A stretch of 64,000 nt of DNA from Acidobacteriota bacterium (GCA_021803035.1 JAJZME010000059.1:124001-188000); one strand, 5' to 3'. Shown: positions 37,177 through 46,430, numbered from the stretch's first letter. Numbers and translations are program-made. Notes: a model not told the origin generated them from the letters alone.

Positions 37177-38220
37177 TTAAGAAAAATGCTCCCAGCCGCC
37201 GGGATTGAGCGGTTGGAACCCCTGCGCGGTGGCGAGGGCAACCAGCGGCCTTCCCTTGCGCCGCCGGACGAAACGCCCGATGGGGGTAACGGCAACGCCG
37301 GCAATGGTGCGCGGCAGGCGTGTGGTTTGCGGGGCGGCAAAGAGCAGTTCGTAGTCCTCGCCGCCGTGAAGAGCCTGGGCCAGGGTGGCCGCGTGGTGGA
37401 CGGGCAGAGCGGCGGCATCGACCTCGGCGGCCACGCCGGACTCCTCGCAAAGGTGGGCAAGATCGGTGGAGAGGCCGTCGCTTACGTCCAGAGCAGCCGT
37501 GGCGAGCTTGCGCTTCATCAGCCACTGCCCCTGAGCAACGCGCGGCTGCGGATAAAGGTGCGAAGCAAGCCGCGGCGCAAGTTTGGCGGGAATGCGCAGC
37601 GCCGACGGCGAGGCCGAGCGGGATGCGGCCGGACTTGTGGCGGCCAGTTGAGCCAACTGGGCGAGGCCGGCGGCAGCGCCGCCCAGGCTGCCGGTGACGT
37701 AGAGCGTGTCGCCGGGCCGGGCTCCGGAGCGAAGCAGGGCGCGGCCGCGCGGAACGGCACCGATAAGGACGATGTCGGCGGCGGCCACGGGCGACTCGGC
37801 CAGATCACCGCCGGCCAGAGGTGCTTTGTATGACTCGGCGAGCGCGAGGAAGCCGTCGAGAAAGCGGTCGATCCAGGGCTGGCCACGGCCGGAGCGGCGG
37901 GTAAGCTCCCTAGGCAGGCCGAGCGAAAGGAAGGCCGCGAGGGGCTTGGCGCCCATGGCTGCCAGGTCGCTGAGGCCGCGCGCCAGGGTGCGGTGGCCCA
38001 CCGCTTCGGGGGGGTGCCAGTCGAGCCGGAAGTGGCGGCCGGCGACGGAGAGATCGGTGGTCACGGCGAGCTGCTCGCCGCGCCGGGGCTGAAGCAGGGC
38101 GCAATCGTCGCCGATGCCCAGGCGCAGACCAGCGGCCGAAACGCCTGCCGCGCGGCGGCGGATGCGCGCCAGCAGCTCCAATTCGCCCGGTTCCCGCAAT
38201 TCATTTCGCAAAAAGCGCAT
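37177..38220 (-). CDS. thiL: Thiamine-monophosphate kinase
   Basis: ThiL phosphorylates thiamine monophosphate to thiamine pyrophosphate using ATP. The 347-residue protein has the PurM-like fold: GIGDDCALLQP (about 36-46), TTDLSVAGRHF (about 54-64), LSDLAAMGAKP and the C-terminal DVSDGLSTDL and GGEDYELLF motifs. It ends about 149 bp before the ccmC start, in the same direction. The ATG given opens the conserved N-terminus (REPGELELLARI). Its product TPP would also serve the thiamine-dependent Dxs encoded at 41561-43450. Confidence 0.92.
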   Translation of the reverse strand: MRFLRNELREPGELELLARIRRRAAGVSAAGLRLGIGDDCALLQPRRGEQLAVTTDLSVAGRHFRLDWHPPEAVGHRTLARGLSDLAAMGAKPLAAFLSLGLPRELTRRSGRGQPWIDRFLDGFLALAESYKAPLAGGDLAESPVAAADIVLIGAVPRGRALLRSGARPGDTLYVTGSLGGAAAGLAQLAQLAATSPAASRSASPSALRIPAKLAPRLASHLYPQPRVAQGQWLMKRKLATAALDVSDGLSTDLAHLCEESGVAAEVDAAALPVHHAATLAQALHGGEDYELLFAAPQTTRLPRTIAGVAVTPIGRFVRRRKGRPLVALATAQGFQPLNPGGWEHFS

Positions 38221-38784
38221 TTATATAGAGGATAGGGCACGCTGGCCGGATTGCGTTCACGGTCGCTCACCGCAGCGGTGCGAACCGGCCGGAATGAAGG
38301 CCGCAGGATTCGACCACGATCCGGCTGCTCAAGCTCTGTTGATTCCATTCGATTTATATAGATATACGGCAGGAGCCAGGTGCTGGAAGAGGCTGCGCAA
38401 CAGGGAAACAGCCGAAAATTGCACCGCGACATTCGCGCAGAAACTGAAGCAATCCACTTATTTTGTTGCATTTGCGGAACGGCTGGGCCAGGCCCTTGAC
38501 GAGCCCCTGACAATTCCGGTCTTTTCAGCAACTCCTGATTTTTCAGCAAGGTGGAAAGCCGTGCTCGCCCATTCTGAGGAAAACTGGGGCGTATTCTCCG
38601 AATTTCCTCGCAATTCCGGGTTGACCCGGCCAAGCAGCGTTTGTTAGCCTTGCCGGGAAAGTTCTATCACTTGCGCCCGCAGGGGGCGTGTTTGAAAGGA
38701 CGGCCGCCCGGCGATATTACTTTGCGTGGTAGCAGGCGTGAAGCAATACGACCTGTGCAAATAACAGGAACGTCAAAGACAAAG
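38221..38784. other. 564-bp spacer between divergent thiL and the M23-type gene, no gene
   Basis: This interval separates thiL (minus) from the peptidase-like gene (plus). It should hold both promoters, but I see no clear -35/-10 pair on either strand. It contains AT-rich stretches near 38345-38370 and 38455-38470. An in-frame open stretch at 38641-38784 precedes the chosen start of the next gene. No RNA gene is visible. Confidence 0.4.
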
Positions 38785-39804
38785 ATGCAACGGAAGCGCC
38801 ATTATATTCTTTTTGTGTCCAGAGAAGAGGACGGGCGGGTACGCAAGATTCCGATCCCGCTGGGCTACGCTTACGGCTTTGTGGCTGCCGCGATGATTGG
38901 CACGTTCACCATCGTGGGGCTGGCCGGGTCGTACACCCGCATGCTGCTGAAGACCGAGAGCTACAACCAGGTCCGGCGGGAGCGGGAAGCGCTGCGCAAA
39001 GATTACAAGCAGATGGCGCAGATCGTGCATGAGCGCAATGTGCAGGTGGCATCGCTGGGCGCGCTGGCCAGCGAAGTTTCGGCGCTCTACGGTATGCGGG
39101 AGAATCGGCTGGCCGCGGTTGCCGTCAAGCGCACTGCGGCCGTGGCCGCCCACGCCGATCCGGCCTCCACGCCCGCCAATACCGCTAGCGTGTTGAGCAG
39201 CCCCGTCAATCAGACGACGATCGAGCGCACCATGAAGCAGCTTTCCGCGCTGCGCGCGGATGCACTCTCCGGCCGCGTTACGCTGGCTCTGGAGAGCGGG
39301 CTGACGCCCAGCTATACCGGAGACTGGACAGCTCTCGCCGATGCGCCCTCGCTCTGGCCTGTGGAAGGGCGCGTGACGTCGGGTTTCGGTGAGCGCCAGA
39401 GTCCCATCGACGGTGAACCCGAATTCCATACCGGCATCGACATTGCCGCTCCCTACGGTACGCCCATCCGCGCCACCGCCCCCGGCGTGGTCACGGGAGC
39501 CGATCTGGGTAGAGGCTACGGACGCACCGTGGAGCTGAACGACGGACACAACGTGATGACCGTCTACGCCGAACTGTCCGCGCTGGCCGTGGTGCCGGGC
39601 GAACACGTTGCGCGCGGCCAAATCATCGGTTATATCGGAGACTCGGGCTGGTCCACCGGTCCGCACCTGCACTACGAGGTGCGCGTGGACGGCGTGCCGG
39701 TAAATCCGCACAAGTATCTGCGCATGACCTATGAGCAGTACGCCAAACTCGACCCTGACATCAACAAAGCCAACATGACCACTCAGGTAGCTCTCGGTCA
39801 ATAG
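38785..39804 (+). CDS. M23-family (LytM-like) envelope protein with one substituted active-site residue
   Basis: The 339-residue chain has an N-terminal membrane anchor (about 25-50), a helical, coiled-coil-prone segment (about 58-105) and a C-terminal M23 domain. Zinc ligands are present as His215 and Asp219 (EFHTGIDIAA) and His296 (GPHLHYEV). The catalytic His of the HxH pair is His294. The second catalytic histidine, normally in the pattern YxHLS, is replaced here by glutamate (VYAELSAL, Glu263). It may therefore be an inactive or altered envelope protein, as NlpD/EnvC-type activators are, or a variant endopeptidase. The start follows a poor ribosome site (AGGAA 14 bases upstream), but the transmembrane segment supports it. 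Confidence 0.78.
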   Translation: MQRKRHYILFVSREEDGRVRKIPIPLGYAYGFVAAAMIGTFTIVGLAGSYTRMLLKTESYNQVRREREALRKDYKQMAQIVHERNVQVASLGALASEVSALYGMRENRLAAVAVKRTAAVAAHADPASTPANTASVLSSPVNQTTIERTMKQLSALRADALSGRVTLALESGLTPSYTGDWTALADAPSLWPVEGRVTSGFGERQSPIDGEPEFHTGIDIAAPYGTPIRATAPGVVTGADLGRGYGRTVELNDGHNVMTVYAELSALAVVPGEHVARGQIIGYIGDSGWSTGPHLHYEVRVDGVPVNPHKYLRMTYEQYAKLDPDINKANMTTQVALGQ

Positions 39805-39837
39805 CCACCGTCTTCGGTCCAGACACAAGTCAGGAAG

Positions 39838-39869
39838 CGGCTTCCGGATTGAACCGGGAGCCGTTTTGT
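39838..39869 (+). terminator. Rho-independent terminator after the M23-type gene
   Basis: A 10-bp stem with one wobble (39838-39847 with 39854-39863), a 6-base loop and a following TTTTGT lies 33 bp beyond the stop of the M23-type gene on the plus strand. Confidence 0.7.
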
Positions 39870-39950
39870 TTCAGGGGGCCAGTTGCGACTTTGGGGGCGC
39901 ACTGTTGGCAAGTCAGCAGGTTGGCGCGATTTGCTGCGTGCGCGGGAGGT

Positions 39951-41432
39951 TCACTTCTTCATGTCCAGCAGGGCCTGGCGGTCAATGACTTTGCCGCTGA
40001 GGATAAGCGTGGAGATGTGGCGAACGTTCCAGATATTGGCGGTGGGATTGGCGTTCAGGACGAGGATATCGGCGCGGCGGCCGGGAGCGATCAGGCCCAG
40101 ATCTTTCCAGCCGAACTGGAGCGAGTAGTTGTAGGTTGCGGCGGCGAGCGCTTCGCGCGGCGAAAGGCCGAGGCGGACCAGGAGCTGCAGCTCGGTATCG
40201 AGCGACAGGCCCGACATGGTGCCCATGCAGTTGGCGCCTGAACCGGCAAGATAGTGGGGAAAGGCGGTAAAGATGGTCTGGTTGATCTGCCAGAGGCGCA
40301 TGGCGGCCTGATCGGCTTTCTTGCGCAGGTTGGTTTCAATGGAACGCTGCAGGAAGGCCGGCAGCCGGCGGGCCCAGCCCGGAAGCGGATAACTCAGCTC
40401 GCCGGTGGCGGGGTCGGTAGGGTCGTACATGTTGGCGGGGTTGAGGATGGAGGCAACCGGCTCTTTCCAGAGATTCTGATGGCGGGGAAGCCTCGCGTAG
40501 TAAACACTGAAGGTGGGCAGCAGCGCCACATGATGCGAGGCAATGAATTGAGCGTACTGGTACCAGTGCGGGTCGGTGGGTGGCAGACGCTCCGAGTAGC
40601 CGTAGGCGGTGCGCGCGGCAGGGCCTTCGGGGTCGTTGACGAGTGGATCCTGCAGCTCGTCGGGAATGACGCCCAGCTCATAGCGGCCCATGTGCACCAG
40701 CGCATCCACGCCGGCATTGATGGCGACATTGTAGGGTGTGGCGGCGAACTCGCCGTAGGTAATCAGGCCGAGCTCATGAGCGCGGGCGATGATCCACTGG
40801 GCGTTGGCGGCGGTGACCTCGGGGCCGATGAAGACGACGCGTGTGCCCAGCTTTGCGGTGGCAACGAGCTGACGGGCCGTAGTTTCCGGGCTGAGCTCGA
40901 CCGGATGCGCTCCTTCCCTGAGCGTGGCGGCCCATTGCGGCTGATTGGCCAGCCGGCTCCAGTTGTCGGTTGTGCCGACGGAATCGATGGCGTAGATGTG
41001 CGGGCTGGGGTTGGCTGAGAAGTCGATGTACCCGTGCCGGGCATCCTGGCGGGCAACCACGGTGGTAACGCCCATGTAGAGATTGGCATTGGCCTCAGCC
41101 TGCGAGTTCATGCTGGCAAAGCCGTCGATCAGGCCAGGGATGATGAACTTGCCGGTGCAGTCGATGACCTGGGCGTTTTTGGGAATGGAAACGGAAGAAG
41201 CGGGGCCGACGGCAGCGATGCGCTTGCCCTCGATGATGACCACGGCATCTTTGAGATCGTTGGCCGAATCGCCCCAGTCCTTGACGTCGATGACGGTGCC
41301 GCCGGAAAGAACCAGGGGCGGCGGAGCCTTCAGCGCCGCGGGGCCGGCTGGCTGCGAATGCGCCAACCCGGCAGTCATGCCCACAAACAGCGCGATTGCC
41401 GCAGCCGGCAAAGAGTAGAGGATTCGCTTCAT
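39951..41432 (-). CDS. Amidohydrolase-superfamily protein lacking the HxH metal motif, secreted
   Basis: The product is 493 residues with a signal peptide (SLPAAAIALFVGMTAGLAHSQ). A composite beta-sandwich/TIM-barrel layout follows: GTVIDVKDWG and the GKFIIPGLIDG strand at about 94-104 and, near the C-terminus, GLSPREALAAATYNYSLQFG and LGLIAPGRRADILVLNANP. In active amidohydrolases the sequence after IDG continues with a His-x-His that binds metal. Here it is Phe-Ala-Ser (residues 105-107), and the later GTD-type aspartate region also reads GSGANCMG. The fold is retained while part of the metal site is lost. It may be a non-catalytic binding protein or one with a different metal site. Confidence 0.7.
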   Translation of the reverse strand: MKRILYSLPAAAIALFVGMTAGLAHSQPAGPAALKAPPPLVLSGGTVIDVKDWGDSANDLKDAVVIIEGKRIAAVGPASSVSIPKNAQVIDCTGKFIIPGLIDGFASMNSQAEANANLYMGVTTVVARQDARHGYIDFSANPSPHIYAIDSVGTTDNWSRLANQPQWAATLREGAHPVELSPETTARQLVATAKLGTRVVFIGPEVTAANAQWIIARAHELGLITYGEFAATPYNVAINAGVDALVHMGRYELGVIPDELQDPLVNDPEGPAARTAYGYSERLPPTDPHWYQYAQFIASHHVALLPTFSVYYARLPRHQNLWKEPVASILNPANMYDPTDPATGELSYPLPGWARRLPAFLQRSIETNLRKKADQAAMRLWQINQTIFTAFPHYLAGSGANCMGTMSGLSLDTELQLLVRLGLSPREALAAATYNYSLQFGWKDLGLIAPGRRADILVLNANPTANIWNVRHISTLILSGKVIDRQALLDMKK

Positions 41433-41560
41433 CCGAGTACGTCTTGCATTGTCGCACAGTGGATTGGCGCGGCCCAGCGCACGCGGACCCTGGGCGTGGG
41501 CTGGCCGGCTGCGCACGAGCTTCCCACGGATACGTGAAAATCGGATGGACCGGGGAGGGA

Positions 41561-43450
41561 TCAGCTTGCCACCAGCGAAGCGCGGCGGCGGCTCGCAAGC
41601 AGGGGCAAGACCTGGGCCAGCGCCGCATCCACGGTCAGGCCGTAGCGGGCGCGAAGCTGGTCCACCTTGCCGTGCTCGATGAACTGATCGGGCCAGCCGA
41701 TGCGGACAACGGGGACCGAAGCACCCATTTCGTCGAGGGCTTCGACGACAGCGGTGCCGAAACCACCGGTCTTGACGTGATCCTCGAAGGTAACGAAGGC
41801 GGCGACGCGGCGCGCATAATGATCGAGCATTCCGCGGTCAAGGGGCTTGATGAAGCGGGGATTGATGAGCGCGGTGGAGTAGCCCTCACGCCGGACGCGC
41901 GCTGCCAGCTCGCGGGCGAGGGAGAGCATCGTGCCCAGGCCGAGGATGGCGATGTCGGAGCCGTCCTCGATGATCTCGGCCTTGCCAATGGGGATGGTTT
42001 GTGGCGCGGGCTTGCGCGGCACGCCGGCCACCGCTCCGCGCGGGTAGCGGATGGCGCTGGGACCGGGCAGCTCAAAGGCGGTCTTCATCATGTCGGCCAG
42101 CTCGTCCTCGTCCTTGGGCGCCATCAAAACGATTTCGGGGATGCCGCGGAGGTAGGCAATATCGAAGAGGCCGTGATGGGTGGGCCCGTCGTCACTGGAG
42201 AGCCCGGCGCGATCCATGCAGAAGAGCACAGGCAGCTTTTGCAGGCAAACATCGTGCACGATGGGATCGAAAGCGCGCTGCAGGAAGGTGGAGTAGATGG
42301 CGCAGACGGGCCGGTAGCCGCGTGTGGCCATGCCGGCGGCGAAAACGACGGCGTGCTCCTCGGCGATGCCCACGTCAAAGTAGCGCTTGGGGTGGTGCGG
42401 ACGGAAGAGATCGAGGCCGGTGCCATTGGGCATGGCGGCGGTGATGGCGACGATCCGCTCGTCCTTGTTGGCCAGCTCGGTAAGGGTGTTGGCAAAGACC
42501 TCGGAATACGTCGGCAGGCCGGGAGGAACGGTCTTGCCCGTCTCCGGATCGTAGGGCCCGAGGCCGTGAAACTTCTTCTGGCCATCGAGAGCGGGCTGGA
42601 AGCCGCGGCCCTTCTGCGTGAGAATGTGCAGCAGCACCGGATGATCCTGTGCTTTCAGGAACTTGAAGGTCTCCACCAGCAGGGGAATGTTGTGGCCGTC
42701 GATGGGACCGTAATATTCCAGGCCGAACTCCTCGAAGAGCATGGAGGGCCAGAGCATGCTCTTGGCGGCCTCTTCGGCGCGGCGCACCACCTTGGCGGCG
42801 GTTTTGCCGCCGAAGCGTTCGATGAGCTGGGTGGCCTTGTCGTGGAGGTGCTTGTAGTGCTCGTTGGTGACGACGCGGTGGAAGTAGCGGGCGACAGCGC
42901 CCACGTTGCGGTCGATGGACCACTCGTTGTCATTGAGCACGACGATCAGCCGCTTGGTCTGCTCGGCGATGTTGTTGAGGGCTTCAAAAGAGATGCCGTT
43001 GGTAAAGGCGGCGTCGCCGGCCACGGCCACGACATGCTCCTTGCCGCCGGCCAGATCGCGGGCCACAGCCATGCCCAGGGCGGCGGAAAGCGCCGTGCCG
43101 GCATGACCGGCGCCGTAGCAATCATGCTCGCTCTCGGTGCGCAGCATGAAGCCGTTGAGGCCGCCGGGCTGGCGGATGGTCTCAAAGCGGTCGAGGCGGC
43201 CGGTAAGAATCTTGTGAATATAGGCCTGATGACTGACGTCGAAGAGAATCTTGTCGTCGGGCGTGTTGAAGACGGCATGCAGCGCGATGGTCAGTTCCAC
43301 CACGCCCAGATTGGGGCCCAGATGACCGCCGGTTTTGGAGAGTGTCTGGATGAGAAAGGCCCGGATCTCTTCAGCGAGAGATATCATCTGCGCATTCGTC
43401 AAGCGCTTGACATCGGCAGGAGAATGAATCGACTCCAGCAAAGTTCCCAT
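41561..43450 (-). CDS. dxs: 1-deoxy-D-xylulose-5-phosphate synthase
   Basis: Dxs joins pyruvate and glyceraldehyde 3-phosphate in a thiamine-diphosphate-dependent reaction at the head of the MEP isoprenoid pathway. The 629-residue product has the N-terminal GGHLGPNLGVVELTIALH, the DVSHQAYIHK region and the C-terminal YPRG and transketolase-like domains. The thiamine-binding motif, normally GDG, reads GDA (residues 145-147) followed by FTNGISFEALNN. The invariant GDG glycine is replaced by alanine, while the later Asn173 (VLNDN) remains. A GGTAAGGA site precedes the ATG. It is a stand-alone gene with no ispA or xseB beside it. Confidence 0.94.
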   Translation of the reverse strand: MGTLLESIHSPADVKRLTNAQMISLAEEIRAFLIQTLSKTGGHLGPNLGVVELTIALHAVFNTPDDKILFDVSHQAYIHKILTGRLDRFETIRQPGGLNGFMLRTESEHDCYGAGHAGTALSAALGMAVARDLAGGKEHVVAVAGDAAFTNGISFEALNNIAEQTKRLIVVLNDNEWSIDRNVGAVARYFHRVVTNEHYKHLHDKATQLIERFGGKTAAKVVRRAEEAAKSMLWPSMLFEEFGLEYYGPIDGHNIPLLVETFKFLKAQDHPVLLHILTQKGRGFQPALDGQKKFHGLGPYDPETGKTVPPGLPTYSEVFANTLTELANKDERIVAITAAMPNGTGLDLFRPHHPKRYFDVGIAEEHAVVFAAGMATRGYRPVCAIYSTFLQRAFDPIVHDVCLQKLPVLFCMDRAGLSSDDGPTHHGLFDIAYLRGIPEIVLMAPKDEDELADMMKTAFELPGPSAIRYPRGAVAGVPRKPAPQTIPIGKAEIIEDGSDIAILGLGTMLSLARELAARVRREGYSTALINPRFIKPLDRGMLDHYARRVAAFVTFEDHVKTGGFGTAVVEALDEMGASVPVVRIGWPDQFIEHGKVDQLRARYGLTVDAALAQVLPLLASRRRASLVAS

Positions 43451-43767
43451 GAGCGTCCTTACCCCCGGAAAACGCCGGGCTTCCGGGGGGAAAATGCCCC
43501 CTGCGACGACAACAACGTCCTTTCGCGGGATCTTTTCCCACTGCGTCCCAACCTACAGTATACGCATACGTCGGCTTGCGGCGGTGGCGAATTCAGCGGA
43601 CAATGATCTTTGTGCGCGGGAGACAGACCTTTCCGGGGATAGTGCCTCGCACACGCGCTGCGTATACGCAGGGCATCGGCCGCATTTCGATACCAATTCC
43701 TGCTTACGGCGTCGAATGAACGAGTTTTGACGTTGTCTTTTCCCTGATGAAAAAGGAGTTTTCTCGC
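43451..43767. other. 317-bp spacer between divergent dxs and the BON-domain gene
   Basis: No gene is supported. An AAAAGGAG ribosome site for the next gene lies at its end (43751-43758). The promoter positions for dxs and the BON protein are not clear. Confidence 0.4.
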
Positions 43768-44994
43768 ATGGAAATGCCGAGTGGTTCAGGAAAGTTGAGC
43801 CGGGCCCCGAAATTACGGCAGACCGCCGTTTGGCGGCGCACGTGGTTGGCGGGCGCGGCCGCCATCGTTGCCTTGAGCCTGATGACAGGCTGCAAACAGC
43901 AGGCGAGCCAGGCCGCACCGAGCAACCAGCAGCTTACCAGCTCCATTCAGGCCAAGCTCAATGGCGATCCGGGATTGGCCGGGCAAAAGATCCAGGTGAG
44001 CGTATCAAACGGCGTGGCGACGCTGAGCGGCACGGTGGCCAATGCGGCTGCGCGCGCGCTGGCAGGAGACGACAGCGGCACGGTGACCGGCGTTAAAACC
44101 GTGGTCAACAACCTGACCGTGCAGCCGGCCGAGCAGGCTGCGGCAACAACGCCCCAGCAGACGACACCAGCGCCGGCGCCGGCGCCAGCAAGAACGACGA
44201 GGCACTCGTACAGCCGGCACACGGCCGCATCCGGCTATGCACCTCGTCAATACGCCGCGAGGAGAAGCCGCCCGCATCCGAACACTGCGCCTCCGCCGTC
44301 ACAGCAGGCACAGATGATTCCGCCATCGCATCCGACACCCATGCCCTCGACGGCGCATACTATGCAGGCCAGCTCCTCGGCGCCGATGCAAACTGCGATG
44401 ACTTCGTCGAGGCCGAAGCCGGTGATCAAGACAGTGACCATTCCGGCTGGCACGACCATTCCGATCATCATGACGACTAGCCTGGACAGCCAGACGGCGC
44501 AGCCGAACCAGACGTTTCACGCCTCGATCGCCAGCGATGTGGTGGTTCACAACAGGGTGGCCCTGCCCATGGGAGCGCCCGTGCTGGGAGAGGTAGTGAA
44601 TGCGCAAAAGGCGGCGCACTTCAGAGGCCGTGCCCTTCTTGCCATCGATCTGACGCAGGTGACCGTATACGGGAAGAAGATTGGGCTGATCACCGACACC
44701 TATAGCAAAGAGGGCCAGGCGCGGGGCGGGAACACCGCCAAAAAGGCGGGCGGCGGTGCTCTGTTGGGAGCGCTGATCGGCGCGCTGGCCGGCGGTGGCA
44801 GGGGTGCGCTGGTGGGCGCGATGGCCGGTGGCGGCGCCGGCGCGGGCGTGAACGCCGTCACGCGGGGCAAGGAAGTACAGATTCCATCTGAAGCCCGTGT
44901 CGACTTCCACCTGCAGGCGCCGATCACGCTGAAGGTGCAGATTCCTCCGCCGTCGAATCAGCAGCAAAGCGACATGCCGGTACTGCAGCCCTGA
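43768..44994 (+). CDS. Lipoprotein with BON domain and glycine-zipper segment
   Basis: The 408 residues begin with a basic N-terminus and lipobox (LSLMTGCKQ). A BON domain follows at about 45-95 (SSIQAKLNGDPGLAGQKIQVSVSNGVATLSG), a fold that binds phospholipids or helps outer-membrane stability. A long Pro/Thr/Ala-rich linker (about 100-205) precedes a beta-rich segment with TIPAGTTIPI and a Gly-rich zipper-like region (GGGALLGALIGALAGG and GAMAGGGAGAG) that could span or associate with a membrane. It is probably a periplasmic lipoprotein of envelope maintenance; no enzymatic motif is seen. An AAGGAG site 9 bases before the ATG at 43768 fixes the start. Confidence 0.7.
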   Translation: MEMPSGSGKLSRAPKLRQTAVWRRTWLAGAAAIVALSLMTGCKQQASQAAPSNQQLTSSIQAKLNGDPGLAGQKIQVSVSNGVATLSGTVANAAARALAGDDSGTVTGVKTVVNNLTVQPAEQAAATTPQQTTPAPAPAPARTTRHSYSRHTAASGYAPRQYAARRSRPHPNTAPPPSQQAQMIPPSHPTPMPSTAHTMQASSSAPMQTAMTSSRPKPVIKTVTIPAGTTIPIIMTTSLDSQTAQPNQTFHASIASDVVVHNRVALPMGAPVLGEVVNAQKAAHFRGRALLAIDLTQVTVYGKKIGLITDTYSKEGQARGGNTAKKAGGGALLGALIGALAGGGRGALVGAMAGGGAGAGVNAVTRGKEVQIPSEARVDFHLQAPITLKVQIPPPSNQQQSDMPVLQP

Positions 44995-45013
44995 TCGGGC
45001 TGTGCAAGGACTG

Positions 45014-45068
45014 CAACGGCTGCATGGCGAGCGGATTTTTTCCGATGCCGTGCAGCCGTTGTCTTTCT
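45014..45068 (+). terminator. Inverted-repeat terminator-like hairpin after the BON lipoprotein
   Basis: A long stem (CAACGGCTGCA at 45014-45024 with TGCAGCCGTTG at 45051-45061, extended by further pairing toward the loop) is followed by TCTTTCTG. The loop is rather large and A/T-rich, so it is less typical than the other terminators. Confidence 0.5.
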
Positions 45069-45206
45069 GTGGAAGCACTGCGGCGGCAGTGCGGGCTGCA
45101 TATGATCCCGCCCTTTCCGCCTGGAACTCGGCAGGGACGCCTTGACTCGACGCTGGTTGCGTTTTCAGCCTATGGGTAAACCCGCCTCTGGTTGATACCT
45201 CGCAGT

Positions 45207-46430
45207 TTACCCGCCGCTGCGGAAGGGTTTGTTCGGGGTGTTCACGGGCGCCCATTGGGTCCGCGGGCGGCTGGGATCCATGAAGGTGCCTGCCAGCGTA
45301 AAGCCGTCGTTCACAGCGATGTCGATTTCCCAGAAGCGCAAGTCCGTTCCGCCCACTTTGGCGCTGCCCAGGCTCGGCGCCGCGGTTTTCCCAGGATTCT
45401 TCTGAAAGACGGCATTTTCATCGGGATGTGTGGATGCATGAATTACGTATCCGCCATTCCGCACCACCGCATTGTTGTCGTCGAAGTCCACGTAGTCGGA
45501 GACGATGACGTGAATGTCGGGCAGGTCGCGGCCGGGCCGATAGAGAGAACTTAGCGTGCCAAGACCGTGATCCATGCAGACTTCAAAGCCAAAGCGAATG
45601 CCCTCGATCACGGTGGTGCCGGAGCCGATGCCCGGCCGAAAGACCACATTCGCAGGATGGATTGGATTCTCGATCCGCCACTCGTCGTTGAGAAGCCCCA
45701 CGGCGCATTCGCCGTAGTTGGCGTGCTTGTCGTACTTGTATGCCTTCTTGCCGTTCAGCATCACGTACATGGTGTTGCGCATGATCACCGCCGCGGTTTT
45801 GCTGAAAGCCGTTTCGGCGAGCATGGCAGGGAGTTCTGGAGCCGCGATCCGCTGATCGACCCCAATCTGGCCATATCTTAAGAGCTTTCCGGAAGTGCGG
45901 CTCAAAAGGTTCTGGATCTGCTCATTGGAGAGCGCAGCAAAATCCTTGCTGCTGATCTTGAAAAACTTCCTCACTGCCGCAACCCAGAAATTTGCGTCGT
46001 AGTGGATGCCAATCTGTGCCGCAGCCTGAATAAGGTAATACATGTAGGCTCTGGCAAGCTTGTTAAGCTGCTTCTCGGTGACCGTAGGCAGCCAGGTAAT
46101 CGTCCCGGGAATGATCAGAATTCTGGGATAGCGCTTGCTCAACGCCTCTAGCTGGAGAAAAACTTGATCGCGGAGCGTTTGGGAATAGGAGCGCAGTCCC
46201 TGTTCCCAGGCCGATCCGTTCCATTGCGCGCCGGCTGCCTTTCGGGCAAACAGATATTCGGGTGCGGCAAAGATGGCTTTGATGAAGCCATCTGAGTCGT
46301 AGTTCTGTGCCCGCATTTTGTCGTCGGTCAATTGAACAGCCTGCTTGAGATCGTTGAGCCGTTCCGCGAGACCGCGCTGGTCGTACATGGTCTGCTGGCG
46401 ATTCCAGGTCGCAACTACCATTTTTGCCAT
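45207..46430 (-). CDS. Divergent nitrilase-fold (C-N hydrolase) protein
   Basis: The 407-residue product lacks a signal peptide and starts with a beta strand (KMVVATWN). A possible C-N hydrolase triad is recognisable: Glu58 in IFAAPEYLF, Lys235 in YKYDKHANYGE and Cys285 in GFEVCMDHG, each in the local context typical of the family. The distance between the first two residues is larger than in ordinary nitrilases because of a helical insertion of roughly 100 residues (about 120-215). The protein should therefore hydrolyse or condense an amide or nitrile-like C-N bond, or at least retains the fold; its substrate is unknown. It stands alone, with a good AAGGTG ribosome site before the ATG. Confidence 0.68.
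   Translation of the reverse strand: MAKMVVATWNRQQTMYDQRGLAERLNDLKQAVQLTDDKMRAQNYDSDGFIKAIFAAPEYLFARKAAGAQWNGSAWEQGLRSYSQTLRDQVFLQLEALSKRYPRILIIPGTITWLPTVTEKQLNKLARAYMYYLIQAAAQIGIHYDANFWVAAVRKFFKISSKDFAALSNEQIQNLLSRTSGKLLRYGQIGVDQRIAAPELPAMLAETAFSKTAAVIMRNTMYVMLNGKKAYKYDKHANYGECAVGLLNDEWRIENPIHPANVVFRPGIGSGTTVIEGIRFGFEVCMDHGLGTLSSLYRPGRDLPDIHVIVSDYVDFDDNNAVVRNGGYVIHASTHPDENAVFQKNPGKTAAPSLGSAKVGGTDLRFWEIDIAVNDGFTLAGTFMDPSRPRTQWAPVNTPNKPFRSGG

Noticed and set aside
41396..43606. A 736-codon open frame on the plus strand
   Set aside because: It lies antisense to dxs, has a Gly/Val/His-rich composition with no motif, and arises from the high GC of the dxs codons.
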